A DNA stretch of 64,000 nucleotides from Streptomyces sp. ISL-66. GTDB lineage: Bacteria; Actinomycetota; Actinomycetes; Streptomycetales; Streptomycetaceae. Every line of letters begins with the position of its first letter. Positions within the stretch are counted from its first letter, which is position 1. Below the pieces are notes generated by a model, which saw only the letters and a program-made list of their open reading frames with translations, was not told where the DNA came from and did not search any database. This document shows positions 31,333 through 43,383 of the stretch, piece after piece. The stretch spans positions 1 through 64,000 of the forward strand of contig NZ_JAGGOW010000120.1 of assembly GCF_018614135.1 (NCBI RefSeq), given 5' to 3'. The translations under genes and the position numbers were made by a program.

Positions 31333-32259
31333 CTACACCGAGAGCATGCCGGCGCGCAGCCGGGCCAGGGTCCGGGACAGGATGCGGGAGACCTGCATCT
31401 GGGAAACGCCCAGTTCGGCGCCGATCTCGGCCTGTGTCTTCTCCTGGCCGAACCGCATCCGCAGGATGTGCCGCTCGCGTTCGTCCAGCTGCTCCAGCAG
31501 GGGCGCGAGGGTGTGGAAGTCCTCGAAGAGCTCCATGCCCGGGTCGACGGTGCCCAGACGCTCCGCCAGCGGCCGCGTCGTGCGGCTCGTCGAGGACGGC
31601 GCGTCGCCTTCCGCGGCGGCGGTGTCGAGGGAGCCGCTCGTGTAGCCGTTCGCGGCCACGAGCCCGTCGATGACCTCGTCCTCGGGCAGCTCCAGGTGCT
31701 GGGCGAGCTCCTTGACCGTCGGCGCCCTGCCCAGGACGTCCGTCAGGGCCTCCTGCCCCTTGGCGAGCTCCGAGCGCAGTTCCTGCAGGCGGCGCGGGAC
31801 GTGTACGGCCCACGTGCTGTCGCGGAAGTAGCGCTTGATCTCACCGATGATGTAGGGGAGCGCGAGGGTGGAGAACTCGACCTCGCGTGCGAGGTCGTAG
31901 CGGTCGATGGCCTTGATGAGGCCGATGGTTCCCACCTGGACGATGTCGTCCATGTCGAGACCGCCGCCGACCACGCGGGCACGGAACCGTCGCGCGGCGA
32001 ACTGCACGAGGGACAGGTTCATCTCGATCAGGGTGTTGCGCATGTACTGGTACTCGCGCGTTCCCTCATCCAGCGTGCGCAGCTTCGCGAAGAAGAGCCG
32101 TGACAGCTCGCGGGCGTCGGCGGGCGCCATTTCACGGGCGTTGTCCACATGGAACGGGTCCACGTCCGGCGTTGGCGCTGGGGTACTGCCTCGGTCACAA
32201 GCGGGGACTGGCGTGTCCGTTGCACGAATGGGTCCTACGGCGGTGGCCGAGCGAGACAT
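31333..32259 (-). CDS. SigB/SigF-type alternative sigma factor
   Basis: A 308-residue group 3 sigma-70 factor. Region 2 is NLSLVQFAARRFRARVVGGGLDMDDIVQVGTIGLIKAIDRYDLAREVEFSTLALPYIIGEIKRYFRD. Region 3 is RRLQELRSELAKGQEALTDVLGRAPTVKELAQHLEL, and region 4 is LLEQLDERERHILRMRFGQEKTQAEIGAELGVSQMQVSRILSRTL. This matches the streptomycete SigB/F/G family controlling osmotic stress and sporulation genes. GGGAGGGAG precedes the ATG. The downstream STAS and MEDS genes supply its partner-switch control. The ~50-residue N-terminal extension is Thr/Pro-rich. Confidence 0.93.
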   Translation of the reverse strand: MSRSATAVGPIRATDTPVPACDRGSTPAPTPDVDPFHVDNAREMAPADARELSRLFFAKLRTLDEGTREYQYMRNTLIEMNLSLVQFAARRFRARVVGGGLDMDDIVQVGTIGLIKAIDRYDLAREVEFSTLALPYIIGEIKRYFRDSTWAVHVPRRLQELRSELAKGQEALTDVLGRAPTVKELAQHLELPEDEVIDGLVAANGYTSGSLDTAAAEGDAPSSTSRTTRPLAERLGTVDPGMELFEDFHTLAPLLEQLDERERHILRMRFGQEKTQAEIGAELGVSQMQVSRILSRTLARLRAGMLSV

Positions 32260-32477
32260 GGCGGCCGCTCCCTCCCGATTGACTGACGACTCGGGCGCTT
32301 CTGCCCCGGCTCCGCCGGTCTACACACCTTGGGGCACATCTTCTTTTCCGATCCCGCCGGACGGCCGAACGGGGCGCCGTCCCGACCCGGGGCGGCCAGG
32401 GCCGGGACGGGTCGGTGCGACGGACAGGCATACTCCATGACGAGGACGTACAGGAGCGGCGATCCGGAGAGGCGGAC

Positions 32478-32834
32478 ATGACCGGAGCAGGGGACGCACA
32501 CCAGCGAGGTGTGGTCGCGGATGGCTACCCGGCGGGGTCCGGGTGGGTGGTCGTGGCCCGTGGCGAGCTCGACCAGGACACGCTGGCCCCGTTGGCGCAG
32601 GCCCTCGCCGCCGCCGCGGACGGGCACCCGATGGTGATCCTGGACGCCGGCGCCGTCACGTTCGGGGACTCCTCCTTCCTGAACCTGCTCCTGCGGATGC
32701 ACCGCCTCACAGCCCTGCGCATCGCCGCCCCGGGCGAGCAGATGCGTCGGCTCTTCGCCGTGACCGGAGCCGATACCGTCCTCTCCGTGCACGAGAGCGT
32801 CGAAGACGCCCTCGGGGCGCTGCCCCCGGTGTGA
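32478..32834 (+). CDS. STAS-domain anti-sigma antagonist with intact DSS motif
   Basis: A 118-residue protein: GWVVVARGELDQDTLAPLAQALAAA, MVILDAGAVTFGDSSFLNLLLRMHRLTALRI, then a short C-helix. The phosphorylation-site serine pair is intact. It is divergent from the sigma-factor operon and upstream of the hybrid kinase gene, so it is a good candidate for the switchable antagonist of the module. GGAG lies nine bases before the ATG. The 218-base gap to the sigma gene contains both promoters. Confidence 0.87.
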   Translation: MTGAGDAHQRGVVADGYPAGSGWVVVARGELDQDTLAPLAQALAAAADGHPMVILDAGAVTFGDSSFLNLLLRMHRLTALRIAAPGEQMRRLFAVTGADTVLSVHESVEDALGALPPV

Positions 32835-32981
32835 TCGACGCGTGCCCACGCCCTCTCGGCAGCATTAGCCTTCATCGGACCGGTGCCGCGGCGGGACCGG
32901 GCACTTCGGCACGCCCTGATGCCGGGTCCCTGTCATGTCCCGCGCATCGGAGTGGTTGGTATCGAGAGTGAGGTGGGCGGG

Positions 32982-36448
<3,467 letters not shown>

Positions 36449-36452
<4 letters not shown>

Positions 36453-38956
36453 CCGGGGACACGCGCCGCTACGACGAGGCCCGGCGCAACGACGACGCCC
36501 AGCGCTACGACGACGCGCGACGGCGTGACGGAGCACGCGCGTACGTCGATGACCGCGACCGCCCCCGGGCAACGTCCGCCGGCGACCAGGCCGCGAGCGC
36601 CGTCCCGCACCAGTCCCCGACCCCGCTGGGGCGCCTCGTCGCCACCGTCGAACGGCTGCGCCGGGAGGTGCTGGAGGCCCAGGCGGCCGCCGACGGCCGG
36701 GCCCTGGTCGAACTGGCCAAGGGCATCCTGATCGGGCAGCTGCGCTGCACCCCGGCCGCGGCCGCCCGGCAGCTCGACGTACTGTGCCGCGAGAGCGGGC
36801 TGTCGCCGCTCGAGCTCGCCGCCGACATCGTCAACCAGGCGTCCCGCGATCACGTCAGCGAGCTCGCCGCCGAATGCGCCGAGCCCGCCGGCCCGGCCGA
36901 CGACCGGGTCAGGCCCTCCACCACGGTTTCGGTACGGCTGCGCACCGCCGAGAGCGGCGTGCTGGCGGCCGCGGCCGACACCCAGGCGGTGGCCGAATCC
37001 CTCCTGACGAACGCCCTGGAACCCCTGGGAGCGGTCGCCGTCGCCGTATGGACCGCGGCGCCCGACGGCTCGCTCGCGCTCGCCGGCCACGCCGGGTTCC
37101 CGCCCGGGGAGGCCGCGCGCTGGCGCCACGTACCCCCCGGCGTGTCCACCGTCGCCCACCTCGCCCTGCGGCAGCGCCGGCTGATCACCCTCGCCCGCCC
37201 CACCCGCGAAGGACTGCCCTCGATCGGCCAACTCCAGTGGCCCGACGGCGGACGGATGGCCGTACCGACCGGGACGGGCGGACGGATCCACGGCGTCCTG
37301 GAAATCTGCTGGCCCCAGCCCCTGGCGCCGCAGCCGCCGCAGATCGAGCGCCAGGTCGAGGCCCTCGCCGAGCTCTGCGCCCACACCATGGACGCCGCGC
37401 CCCCGCGTGACCTCCCCGCCTCCGAGGCGGTGCTCCCGGACGTCGCGGAGCTCATCGACCTCGCCGAGGGACTCCAGGATCCCGCCGTGGTGCTCACGCC
37501 GGTCCTCGACCCCGAGGGCCGGCTCGGCGACTTCCGGATCCGCCACGCCGGCAGTCGGTTCGTCGACCCGGTGGGACGGCCGCGCGGCGATGTCAACGGC
37601 GCGCTGCTGCTGGAGGCCTATCCGACGGCCGCCGGCGAGGGCGGGCTGTTCGGCATCATCGAGCGCGTGCACGCGACGGGCGAGCCGTTCAGGGCCGAGC
37701 GCATGAGCTTGACCGCGCTCGTCGACCAGATCCCGCTCACCTCGGTCGCCGACATCAGCGTCAGCCGTCACGGCGCCGCCGTCCTGCTGATCTGGCGGAT
37801 CGAAGACGAGAGGGCCCGGCTGGCCAACCTCCTCCAGCACGCCCAACGCCTGGGCCGGATCGGCGGTTTCGAAGAGAACCTCGCCACCGGGGAGACCACC
37901 TGGAACGCGCAGCTCTACGCGCTCCACGGGCTCCCGACCACCGCGCCCCCCGTCCGGCTGCGCGAACTGCCCGGCCACGCCCATCCGGACGACTCCGCCG
38001 CACTCGCCAGGTTCCTGCGGGCCGTGCTCCACCACCGCCGGCCCGCCTCCGTCCACTTCCGCCTCCAGCGGCTCGACGGCATCACCCGGCACATCCGGGT
38101 CATCGCCGAGCCCGTGCTCGACGCGGACCAGCGGCTGCACGCCGTGCGCGGCGCCTACCAGGACATCTCCGCCCAGCACTGGACCGAGGTCGCGCTGGCC
38201 GCGACCAGGGACCAACTCGCCCACAGCGAAGCCGAGTCCGCCGAGCGCAACCGGCTGGCCCTCCAGCTCCAGCACGCCATCATGCCCCCCACGCCGCCGG
38301 CCATCGAGGCCCCGGGCCTGCGGGTCGCCGTGCGCTACCGGCCGGCGGAGACCGAGTCGCTCGTCGGCGGAGACTGGTACGACACCGTGGTCCTGCCCTC
38401 GGGACTGATCATGCTCTCGGTGGGCGACGTCGCCGGTCACGGCATCGAGGCGGCCACCGGCATGGTCGTGCTGCGCAACGCCCTGCGCGGGCTCGCCGTC
38501 ACGGGCGCGGGCCCCGCCCAGCTGCTGTCCTGGCTCAACACGGTCACCCATCACCTGGCGAAGAACGTGACGGCCACCGCCGTCTGCGGCCTCTTCGACC
38601 CGAGCACCAGGGTGATGCGCTGGGCGCGCGCGGGCCACCTGCCGCCCGTACTCGTCCGCGACGGCGAGGCCGACGCCTTCCCGCTCATCGAGGGCCTCCT
38701 CCTGGGCGCCCTGCCCGATGTCGCCTACGTCGAGCGGGAGGTGCGCCTCGAACCGAACGACACCCTGCTGATGTTCACGGACGGGCTGGTGGAACGGCGC
38801 GACTGCTCGGTCCAGGAATCCCTCGGACACCTGATGACCGCGGCGGCCGCCGGTGCCGGCGTCGGCGACCTGGACGTCCAGCTGGACCGGCTCCTCGCCG
38901 CGAGCCGCTCCGACACGGACGACGACACCTGCGTGATCGGCATCAAGGTCGGCTGA
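36449..38956 (+). CDS. ANTAR-GAF-PAS-SpoIIE phosphatase
   Basis: An 835-residue PP2C-type phosphatase for partner switching. After a charged, repeat-like lead (RRYDEARRNDDAQRYDDARRR) come an ANTAR-like helix bundle at ~70-135 (ALVELAKGILIGQLRCTPAAAARQLDVL), a GAF domain ~165-310, two PAS-like segments ~330-450 and ~460-580, a coiled coil, and the SpoIIE domain with VGGDWYDTVV, SVGDVAGHGIEAA, FTDGLVERR and DDDTCVIGI. All metal-binding Asp residues are present. It would dephosphorylate a STAS antagonist, such as the product at 32478. ATGA-coupled to the hybrid kinase. Confidence 0.92.
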
Positions 38957-39011
38957 GGCCGTGGTGTCCGACCGCGTCGTCGTCCCTGTCCGGCCCGCCG
39001 AGGTCTGCCGG

Positions 39012-39050
39012 CGTACGGACCGCACGTACGGACCGCACGTACGGACCGGG
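39012..39050. repeat. Three tandem 13-bp CGTACGGACCGCA repeats
   Basis: Perfect copies at 39012-39024 and 39025-39037 and a third with the last three bases changed (39038-39050), each with a CGTACG palindrome. They lie between the converging phosphatase and P450 genes, at the junction of the stress region and the biosynthetic cluster. No terminator hairpin is seen here otherwise. Confidence 0.8.
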
Positions 39051-39063
39051 GCGGGCCGGTGGC

Positions 39064-40458
39064 TCAGAGGGCCACCTGATCCGGTCGGTCCGCGCGCGGG
39101 GCACGGCGGCCACGGGTGGTGATGGTGGCCACCATCCTGCCCGGGTTCAGGGTCAGTTGGGGCAGGCGGGGGAGCGTGAGGCTGCCGGGGTGCAGGTCGA
39201 CGTGCCAGTGGCTGAGGAGGGAGGCGAGCAACAGGACGCCCTCGATCAGTGAGAACTCGTCTCCGACGCACTTGCGGGCGCCGCCGCCGAACACGGTGAC
39301 GGGCACTTGCGGTTGCCGGCCGCGCTGGATCCAGCGGTCGGGATCGAACCGCTCCGGATCGGGGTACAGGGCCGGCAGGTGGCTGATGAGGTACGGGCTG
39401 TAGGCCATCGTGGTGCCCTCGGCGAGGGAGTACGGGCCCAGCCGGGTGTCCGCCATCACCTGGCGGGTCAGGAACCAGCCGGGCGGGTACATCCGCAGGG
39501 CCTCGCTCAAGACCTGCCGGGTGTAGGTCAGCCGGGGCAGATCGTCCCAGCCCGCGGTCCGTCCACCGAGGACCTCCTCGACCTCGGCGGTCAGGCGGCC
39601 GAGCACCTCGGGGTGTACGGCGGCCAGGTACAGCGCCCAGCCCACCGAGCCCGCCGTCGTCTCCGTACCGGCGGAGTACATGGTCACGGCCTGGTCGACC
39701 AGTTCCTCGTCCGTCAGAGCGGGCGAATCGCTCTCCGGGTCGCGGGCCGAGATGAGCATGGACAGCAGGTTCGTCTCATCGCCGGCGCCGTGTGTGCGGT
39801 ACTCGGCGACGAGCCCGGTCATGGTACGGCGCACACGCTTGGTGGCCCGGTCGTAGCGGACGTTGCCGGGCGTGGGCACCTTGCGCAGCGGCTTCGGCAG
39901 GAGGCTGTGCCGGGTGAAGCCGGACAGCAGGGTGTCGAAATCGGTGGCCAGGCGGGTGTGGATGCCGTTCTCCAGGCTGGTGCCGAAGACGGCGGAGATG
40001 ACCACGTCGGCCGCGATCTTGCGGATCTCCACGCTGAGGTCGAGGGTCTGGCCGTCGTGCCAGCTCCCGAGGATGGCGTCCATGCGCTCGGTCATGATGC
40101 CGGCGTAGCCGGGAAAGCGCCCCTGGTGGAACGCCGGCTGTATCAGGCGGCGTTGACGGCGGTGCTCCCCGCTCGGGCAGGTGGCCAGACCCTGCCCGCC
40201 CGCTTCGCGCAGCCGCTCGAAGAGGGGGCCGCCCTTGTCGAAGACGCGGTCCTGCACCAGAACCGAGCGGGTCAGCGCGGGATCGCACACCACGACGATG
40301 GGCTTGCGGCCGAGCCGGATCTCCACCAGCGGACCGTGGGCCGGCAGGCCGCGCAGGAAGGCCAGCGGCGCCCGCAGGAACGAGGGCAGGTGCCCCAGGA
40401 GAGCCGTCGCGCCAGGTGCCCGGGGTACCGAGGAAACGCTTTCCATGTCGCCATCCAT
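39064..40458 (-). CDS. Cytochrome P450, terpene-oxygenase type
   Basis: A 464-residue P450. The I-helix is MYSAGTETTAGSV near residue 265, the ExxR motif is EALRM, and the haem-thiolate loop is FGGGARKCVGDEFSLIEG with Cys at about residue 397. Features such as RAPGATALLGHLPSFLRAPLAFLRGLPAHG and HRRQRRLIQPAFHQGRF resemble pentalenene-oxygenase-like enzymes that act on cyclised terpenes. It is divergent from the meroterpenoid operon across a 145-base promoter region and is taken as a tailoring enzyme. The ATG has no strong ribosome-binding site; an internal ATG four codons on is possible. Confidence 0.9.
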   Translation of the reverse strand: MDGDMESVSSVPRAPGATALLGHLPSFLRAPLAFLRGLPAHGPLVEIRLGRKPIVVVCDPALTRSVLVQDRVFDKGGPLFERLREAGGQGLATCPSGEHRRQRRLIQPAFHQGRFPGYAGIMTERMDAILGSWHDGQTLDLSVEIRKIAADVVISAVFGTSLENGIHTRLATDFDTLLSGFTRHSLLPKPLRKVPTPGNVRYDRATKRVRRTMTGLVAEYRTHGAGDETNLLSMLISARDPESDSPALTDEELVDQAVTMYSAGTETTAGSVGWALYLAAVHPEVLGRLTAEVEEVLGGRTAGWDDLPRLTYTRQVLSEALRMYPPGWFLTRQVMADTRLGPYSLAEGTTMAYSPYLISHLPALYPDPERFDPDRWIQRGRQPQVPVTVFGGGARKCVGDEFSLIEGVLLLASLLSHWHVDLHPGSLTLPRLPQLTLNPGRMVATITTRGRRAPRADRPDQVAL

Positions 40459-40499
40459 TCTCTACTCGTTCTCAATCCTTCCTCCTAATGTCCCATGCA

Positions 40500-40525
40500 A
40501 GGTTGCACCGCACTTGAGGCAACCT
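40500..40525. promoter_or_regulatory. Inverted repeat in the divergent P450/prenyl-synthase promoter region
   Basis: AGGTTGC (40500-40506) and GCAACCT (40519-40525) form a 7-base dyad. A TTGCAC...TAGACC pair with 16-base spacing overlaps it and could be the plus-strand promoter. This is the only symmetric element in the 145-base gap, so it is the best candidate operator for the cluster. Confidence 0.45.
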
Positions 40526-40603
40526 AGACCCTTCGTGAGACTTTGCCGGTCCTCCTCGCCAGCCGAATGGCTGAACGGAGGTCTCGGGGGAAGGAAAACG
40601 TCA

Positions 40604-41668
40604 ATGAAGGAGACCTCGACTCTGCTCGGAAGCACCTTTCCGACCGACGGCGAACTCGTTCAAATTCAAGAACGACTCAAAGACGACTTGGAGCGAGTCA
40701 GAGAAAGCCTCTACTCGCTGGCGGTGCCGCCGCACCCGGGGATCCACGAACCGATCATGTACGCCGTGGAGCAGACGGGCCGGCTGCTGCGGCCCACGCT
40801 CGTGCTCCTGTCCTCCTACCTCCTGGAGGACGAACCGGGCGGCGCCGCCCGAGTCACCCCCCAGCGCGTCATCGACGGCGCCGCCATCGTGGAGATCCTG
40901 CACATCGCCACCCTCTTCCACGACGACCTGATCGACGAGGCGCAGGTCAGGCGGGGTCGACCCACGTCGAACGCCAAGTACGGCGATGCCATCGCACTGC
41001 TCACCGGGGACTACCTCCTCGCGCGCTGCATGCAGGCCGCGGCCACCCTCGGCGCCTCCCGCATGATGACCATGGCGGAGACCCTGATCGACCTGTGCGT
41101 GGGCCAGATGCTGGAGACGAGCCAGCTCTTCGATCCGCTCCGAACCGAAGAGGAATATCTGACTTCGATTTCGGGCAAGACCGCACGCCTCATACGGACG
41201 GCTTCCCTGATGGGGGCCTCGCAATCCGGTGCGGACATCGCGGCCCAAACGGCCCTGGAGACCTTCGGGCAGAATCTCGGCATGGCGTTCCAGATTTGGG
41301 ACGACATTCTCGACATCTGTAGCCGGGACACGGGAAAGCGGCCCGCTAAGGACGTACTCAACGGCGTGTACACCCTCCCCGTGATCTATGCCGTGCGGGA
41401 TTATCCGGACCGCATTCTTCCGGTATTGCGCGAGCAGCCGATTTCCCCGCCGCAGTGCCAGGCGATCATCGACGCCATGCACGAGTCCGGTTCGATCGCC
41501 CGGGCCGCCGACGTGGCGCGGCGCTACATGGCGGACGCCCTCGACGCGGTCGAATCCCATCCGTCGTTCGTGCACAGGGCTCCCGTCGTACGGCGGTGTC
41601 TGCGCGATCTGGTGGACGGACTCGCCTCCCAGCACCCCGCCCAGGAAGCGCTGTGCGACACCGCGTGA
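40604..41668 (+). CDS. Long-chain polyprenyl diphosphate synthase
   Basis: A 354-residue trans-isoprenyl synthase. The first Asp-rich motif is Asp107-Asp108-Leu-Ile-Asp111 (FHDDLIDEAQ). The second is WDDILDI near residue 235. Residues five and four positions before the first motif are Ala and Thr, not the bulky aromatics of FPP or GGPP synthases, which predicts a longer product (C30 or more). A Lys/Arg pair for IPP binding is in RLLRPTLVL and QVRRGR. First gene of the operon, with GGAAGG nine bases before the ATG. It would give the side chain of the predicted meroterpenoid. Confidence 0.92.
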   Translation: MKETSTLLGSTFPTDGELVQIQERLKDDLERVRESLYSLAVPPHPGIHEPIMYAVEQTGRLLRPTLVLLSSYLLEDEPGGAARVTPQRVIDGAAIVEILHIATLFHDDLIDEAQVRRGRPTSNAKYGDAIALLTGDYLLARCMQAAATLGASRMMTMAETLIDLCVGQMLETSQLFDPLRTEEEYLTSISGKTARLIRTASLMGASQSGADIAAQTALETFGQNLGMAFQIWDDILDICSRDTGKRPAKDVLNGVYTLPVIYAVRDYPDRILPVLREQPISPPQCQAIIDAMHESGSIARAADVARRYMADALDAVESHPSFVHRAPVVRRCLRDLVDGLASQHPAQEALCDTA

Positions 41669-41735
41669 GCCGTGCTCGCCGCAGGTAGTGCCAAGGCCCA
41701 GGCGGGCCAGGTCGGTTCGATTCAGGAGGGTGGTT

Positions 41736-42446
41736 GTGTCAGGGCTCCGAAGTGATTTCATCAGCGACTACGATGGTCTCGCCGGCCAGTGGTGGGACCC
41801 TCGCGGCCCGCTGGCGCCGCTCGGATGGATCGCGCGCGCCCGCGCGGAATTCATCCCTGCCGCCGGGCGCGAGCAGGCGCGACTGCTCGATGTCGGCTGC
41901 GGGGGCGGCCTGTTCGGTCCGCACCTGGCCGGCAAGGGCTACCGCCTGTTCGGCGTGGACCTGTCGGCCAAGTCCCTCCGCGAGGCCCGCCGACACGGGT
42001 TCGACGTCGTCCTCCGTGCCGACATCGCCCGACTCCCCTTCACCGACGGCTCGTTCGACGTCGTCACGGCGGGACAGTGCCTCGAACACGTGCCGGACCC
42101 CTACGGGGTGGTGGCGGAGCTGTGCCGGGTCCTGCGCCCCGGCGGCACACTGGTCGTCGACACCATCGCCGACACCCGGCTGGCCCGGCTGGTCGCCATC
42201 ACCCTGGCCGAGAACGTCCCCCTGCCCGGCCGGCCGACGCGCGGCACCCACGACCACCGCCTCTTCGTCAACCGGGAACGGCTCACCGCCGTCGCGCGCT
42301 CGCACGGGGTGGAGCTGGCACTGCACGGTCTGCGCCCGAGCCTGCGCGACGGACTCGGCTACCTGGTCGGCCGCCGCGAAGCGGTCCGCATGGTGCGCGT
42401 CAAACCCACCGGAGTGCTCTACCTCGGAGTGGGGACCAAATGGTGA
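41736..42446 (+). CDS. UbiG/UbiE-like SAM-dependent methyltransferase
   Basis: A 236-residue class I methyltransferase: motif I LLDVGCGGGLFGPHLAGKGYRLFGVDLS near residue 50, motif II FTDGSFDVVTAGQCLEHVPD and motif III LRPGGTLVVDTIA. The start LRSDFISDYDGLAGQWWDPRGPLAPLGWIARARAEFI closely follows the UbiG (3-O-methyl quinone) pattern. It would methylate an oxygen or carbon of the prenylated hydroquinone. GTG start with CAGGAGG six bases upstream. Overlaps the prenyltransferase start by seven bases. Confidence 0.9.
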   Translation: MSGLRSDFISDYDGLAGQWWDPRGPLAPLGWIARARAEFIPAAGREQARLLDVGCGGGLFGPHLAGKGYRLFGVDLSAKSLREARRHGFDVVLRADIARLPFTDGSFDVVTAGQCLEHVPDPYGVVAELCRVLRPGGTLVVDTIADTRLARLVAITLAENVPLPGRPTRGTHDHRLFVNRERLTAVARSHGVELALHGLRPSLRDGLGYLVGRREAVRMVRVKPTGVLYLGVGTKW

Positions 42447-43360
42447 CGACCCATCAGCATCATGCCCGCGGCGGCGCCCACCCGGACACCGTCCGCGGCA
42501 CCGTACGGAACTGGGTGATCGGCGCCCGGCTGAAGACCCTGCCCGTGACCTTGGCGCCGATCGTCGTGGGATGGGCGATCGCCCGGTCGCTCGGCCACTT
42601 CAGCTGGTGGCGCGCGGCCCTGACCCTGCTGTTCGCCCTGGGCTTCGTCCTCGGCACGAACTTCTTCAACGACTACAGCGACGGGGTCCGGGGAGCCGAT
42701 GACGAACGGGTGGGCCCCGTCCGCCTGGTGGGCTCGGGGCAGGCATCGCCCCGGCAGGTCCTGCGCATGGGGGCCGCCCTGTACTCCCTCTCCGTCCTGG
42801 CCGGCGTGGTCATGGCCCTCACGATCTCGTGGTGGCTGCTCGCACTGGCGGTGGTCTGCGCGCTCGGTGGATGGTTCTACACCGGCGGTTCCCGCCCCTA
42901 CGGCTACGTGGGACTCGGCGACATCAGCATCTTCCTCTTCCACGGGGTCATCGCCGTATGTGCCACGGCCTACATCCAGCTCGGCCGGGTGCCCCTGCTC
43001 GCACTCGGAGCCTCCGTGCCCATCGGACTGCTCGCCTGCGCGCTGCTGACCACGAACAACCTCCGCGACATACCGACCGACACCGCCGCCGGCAAGATCA
43101 CGCTCGCGGTGCGGCTCGGCGACCGGCGCACCCGCGCCTACTACGTGCTCTGCCTCGGGGCCGCCTTCGCGTCCGGACTGCTCCTGGTGCCCGCCAGACC
43201 CGGGGTGCTGCTCGTGCTCGCCGCGGGCCCGTTCGCCGTCCTCCCGCTGCGCCGGGTGCTCGGCGGGGCCCGCGGGAGCGAGCTGATAGCGGCGCTGGAG
43301 CACACCTGCGTGCTGCTGCTCGCGTACGGGTCCCTGCTCGCGATCGGCCTGGTCCTGTGA
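42440..43360 (+). CDS. MenA-like (UbiA superfamily) aromatic prenyltransferase
   Basis: A 306-residue membrane prenyltransferase with eight to nine helices. The first Asp motif is LGTNFFNDYSDGVRGADDERVGP (NDxxD) and the second is NNLRDIPTDTAAGKITLAVRLG. The start VRNWVIGARLKTLPVTLAPIVVGWAIA and the whole pattern are those of 1,4-dihydroxy-2-naphthoate polyprenyltransferase, which replaces a ring carboxylate with a polyprenyl chain. The clustering with PhzE/PhzD and not with men genes makes a specialised paralogue likely. Preceded by GGAGTGGGG and overlapping the methyltransferase. Confidence 0.92.
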   Translation: MVTTHQHHARGGAHPDTVRGTVRNWVIGARLKTLPVTLAPIVVGWAIARSLGHFSWWRAALTLLFALGFVLGTNFFNDYSDGVRGADDERVGPVRLVGSGQASPRQVLRMGAALYSLSVLAGVVMALTISWWLLALAVVCALGGWFYTGGSRPYGYVGLGDISIFLFHGVIAVCATAYIQLGRVPLLALGASVPIGLLACALLTTNNLRDIPTDTAAGKITLAVRLGDRRTRAYYVLCLGAAFASGLLLVPARPGVLLVLAAGPFAVLPLRRVLGGARGSELIAALEHTCVLLLAYGSLLAIGLVL

Positions 43361-43383
43361 CCGGCCGGAAGGAGCGAGCGACG

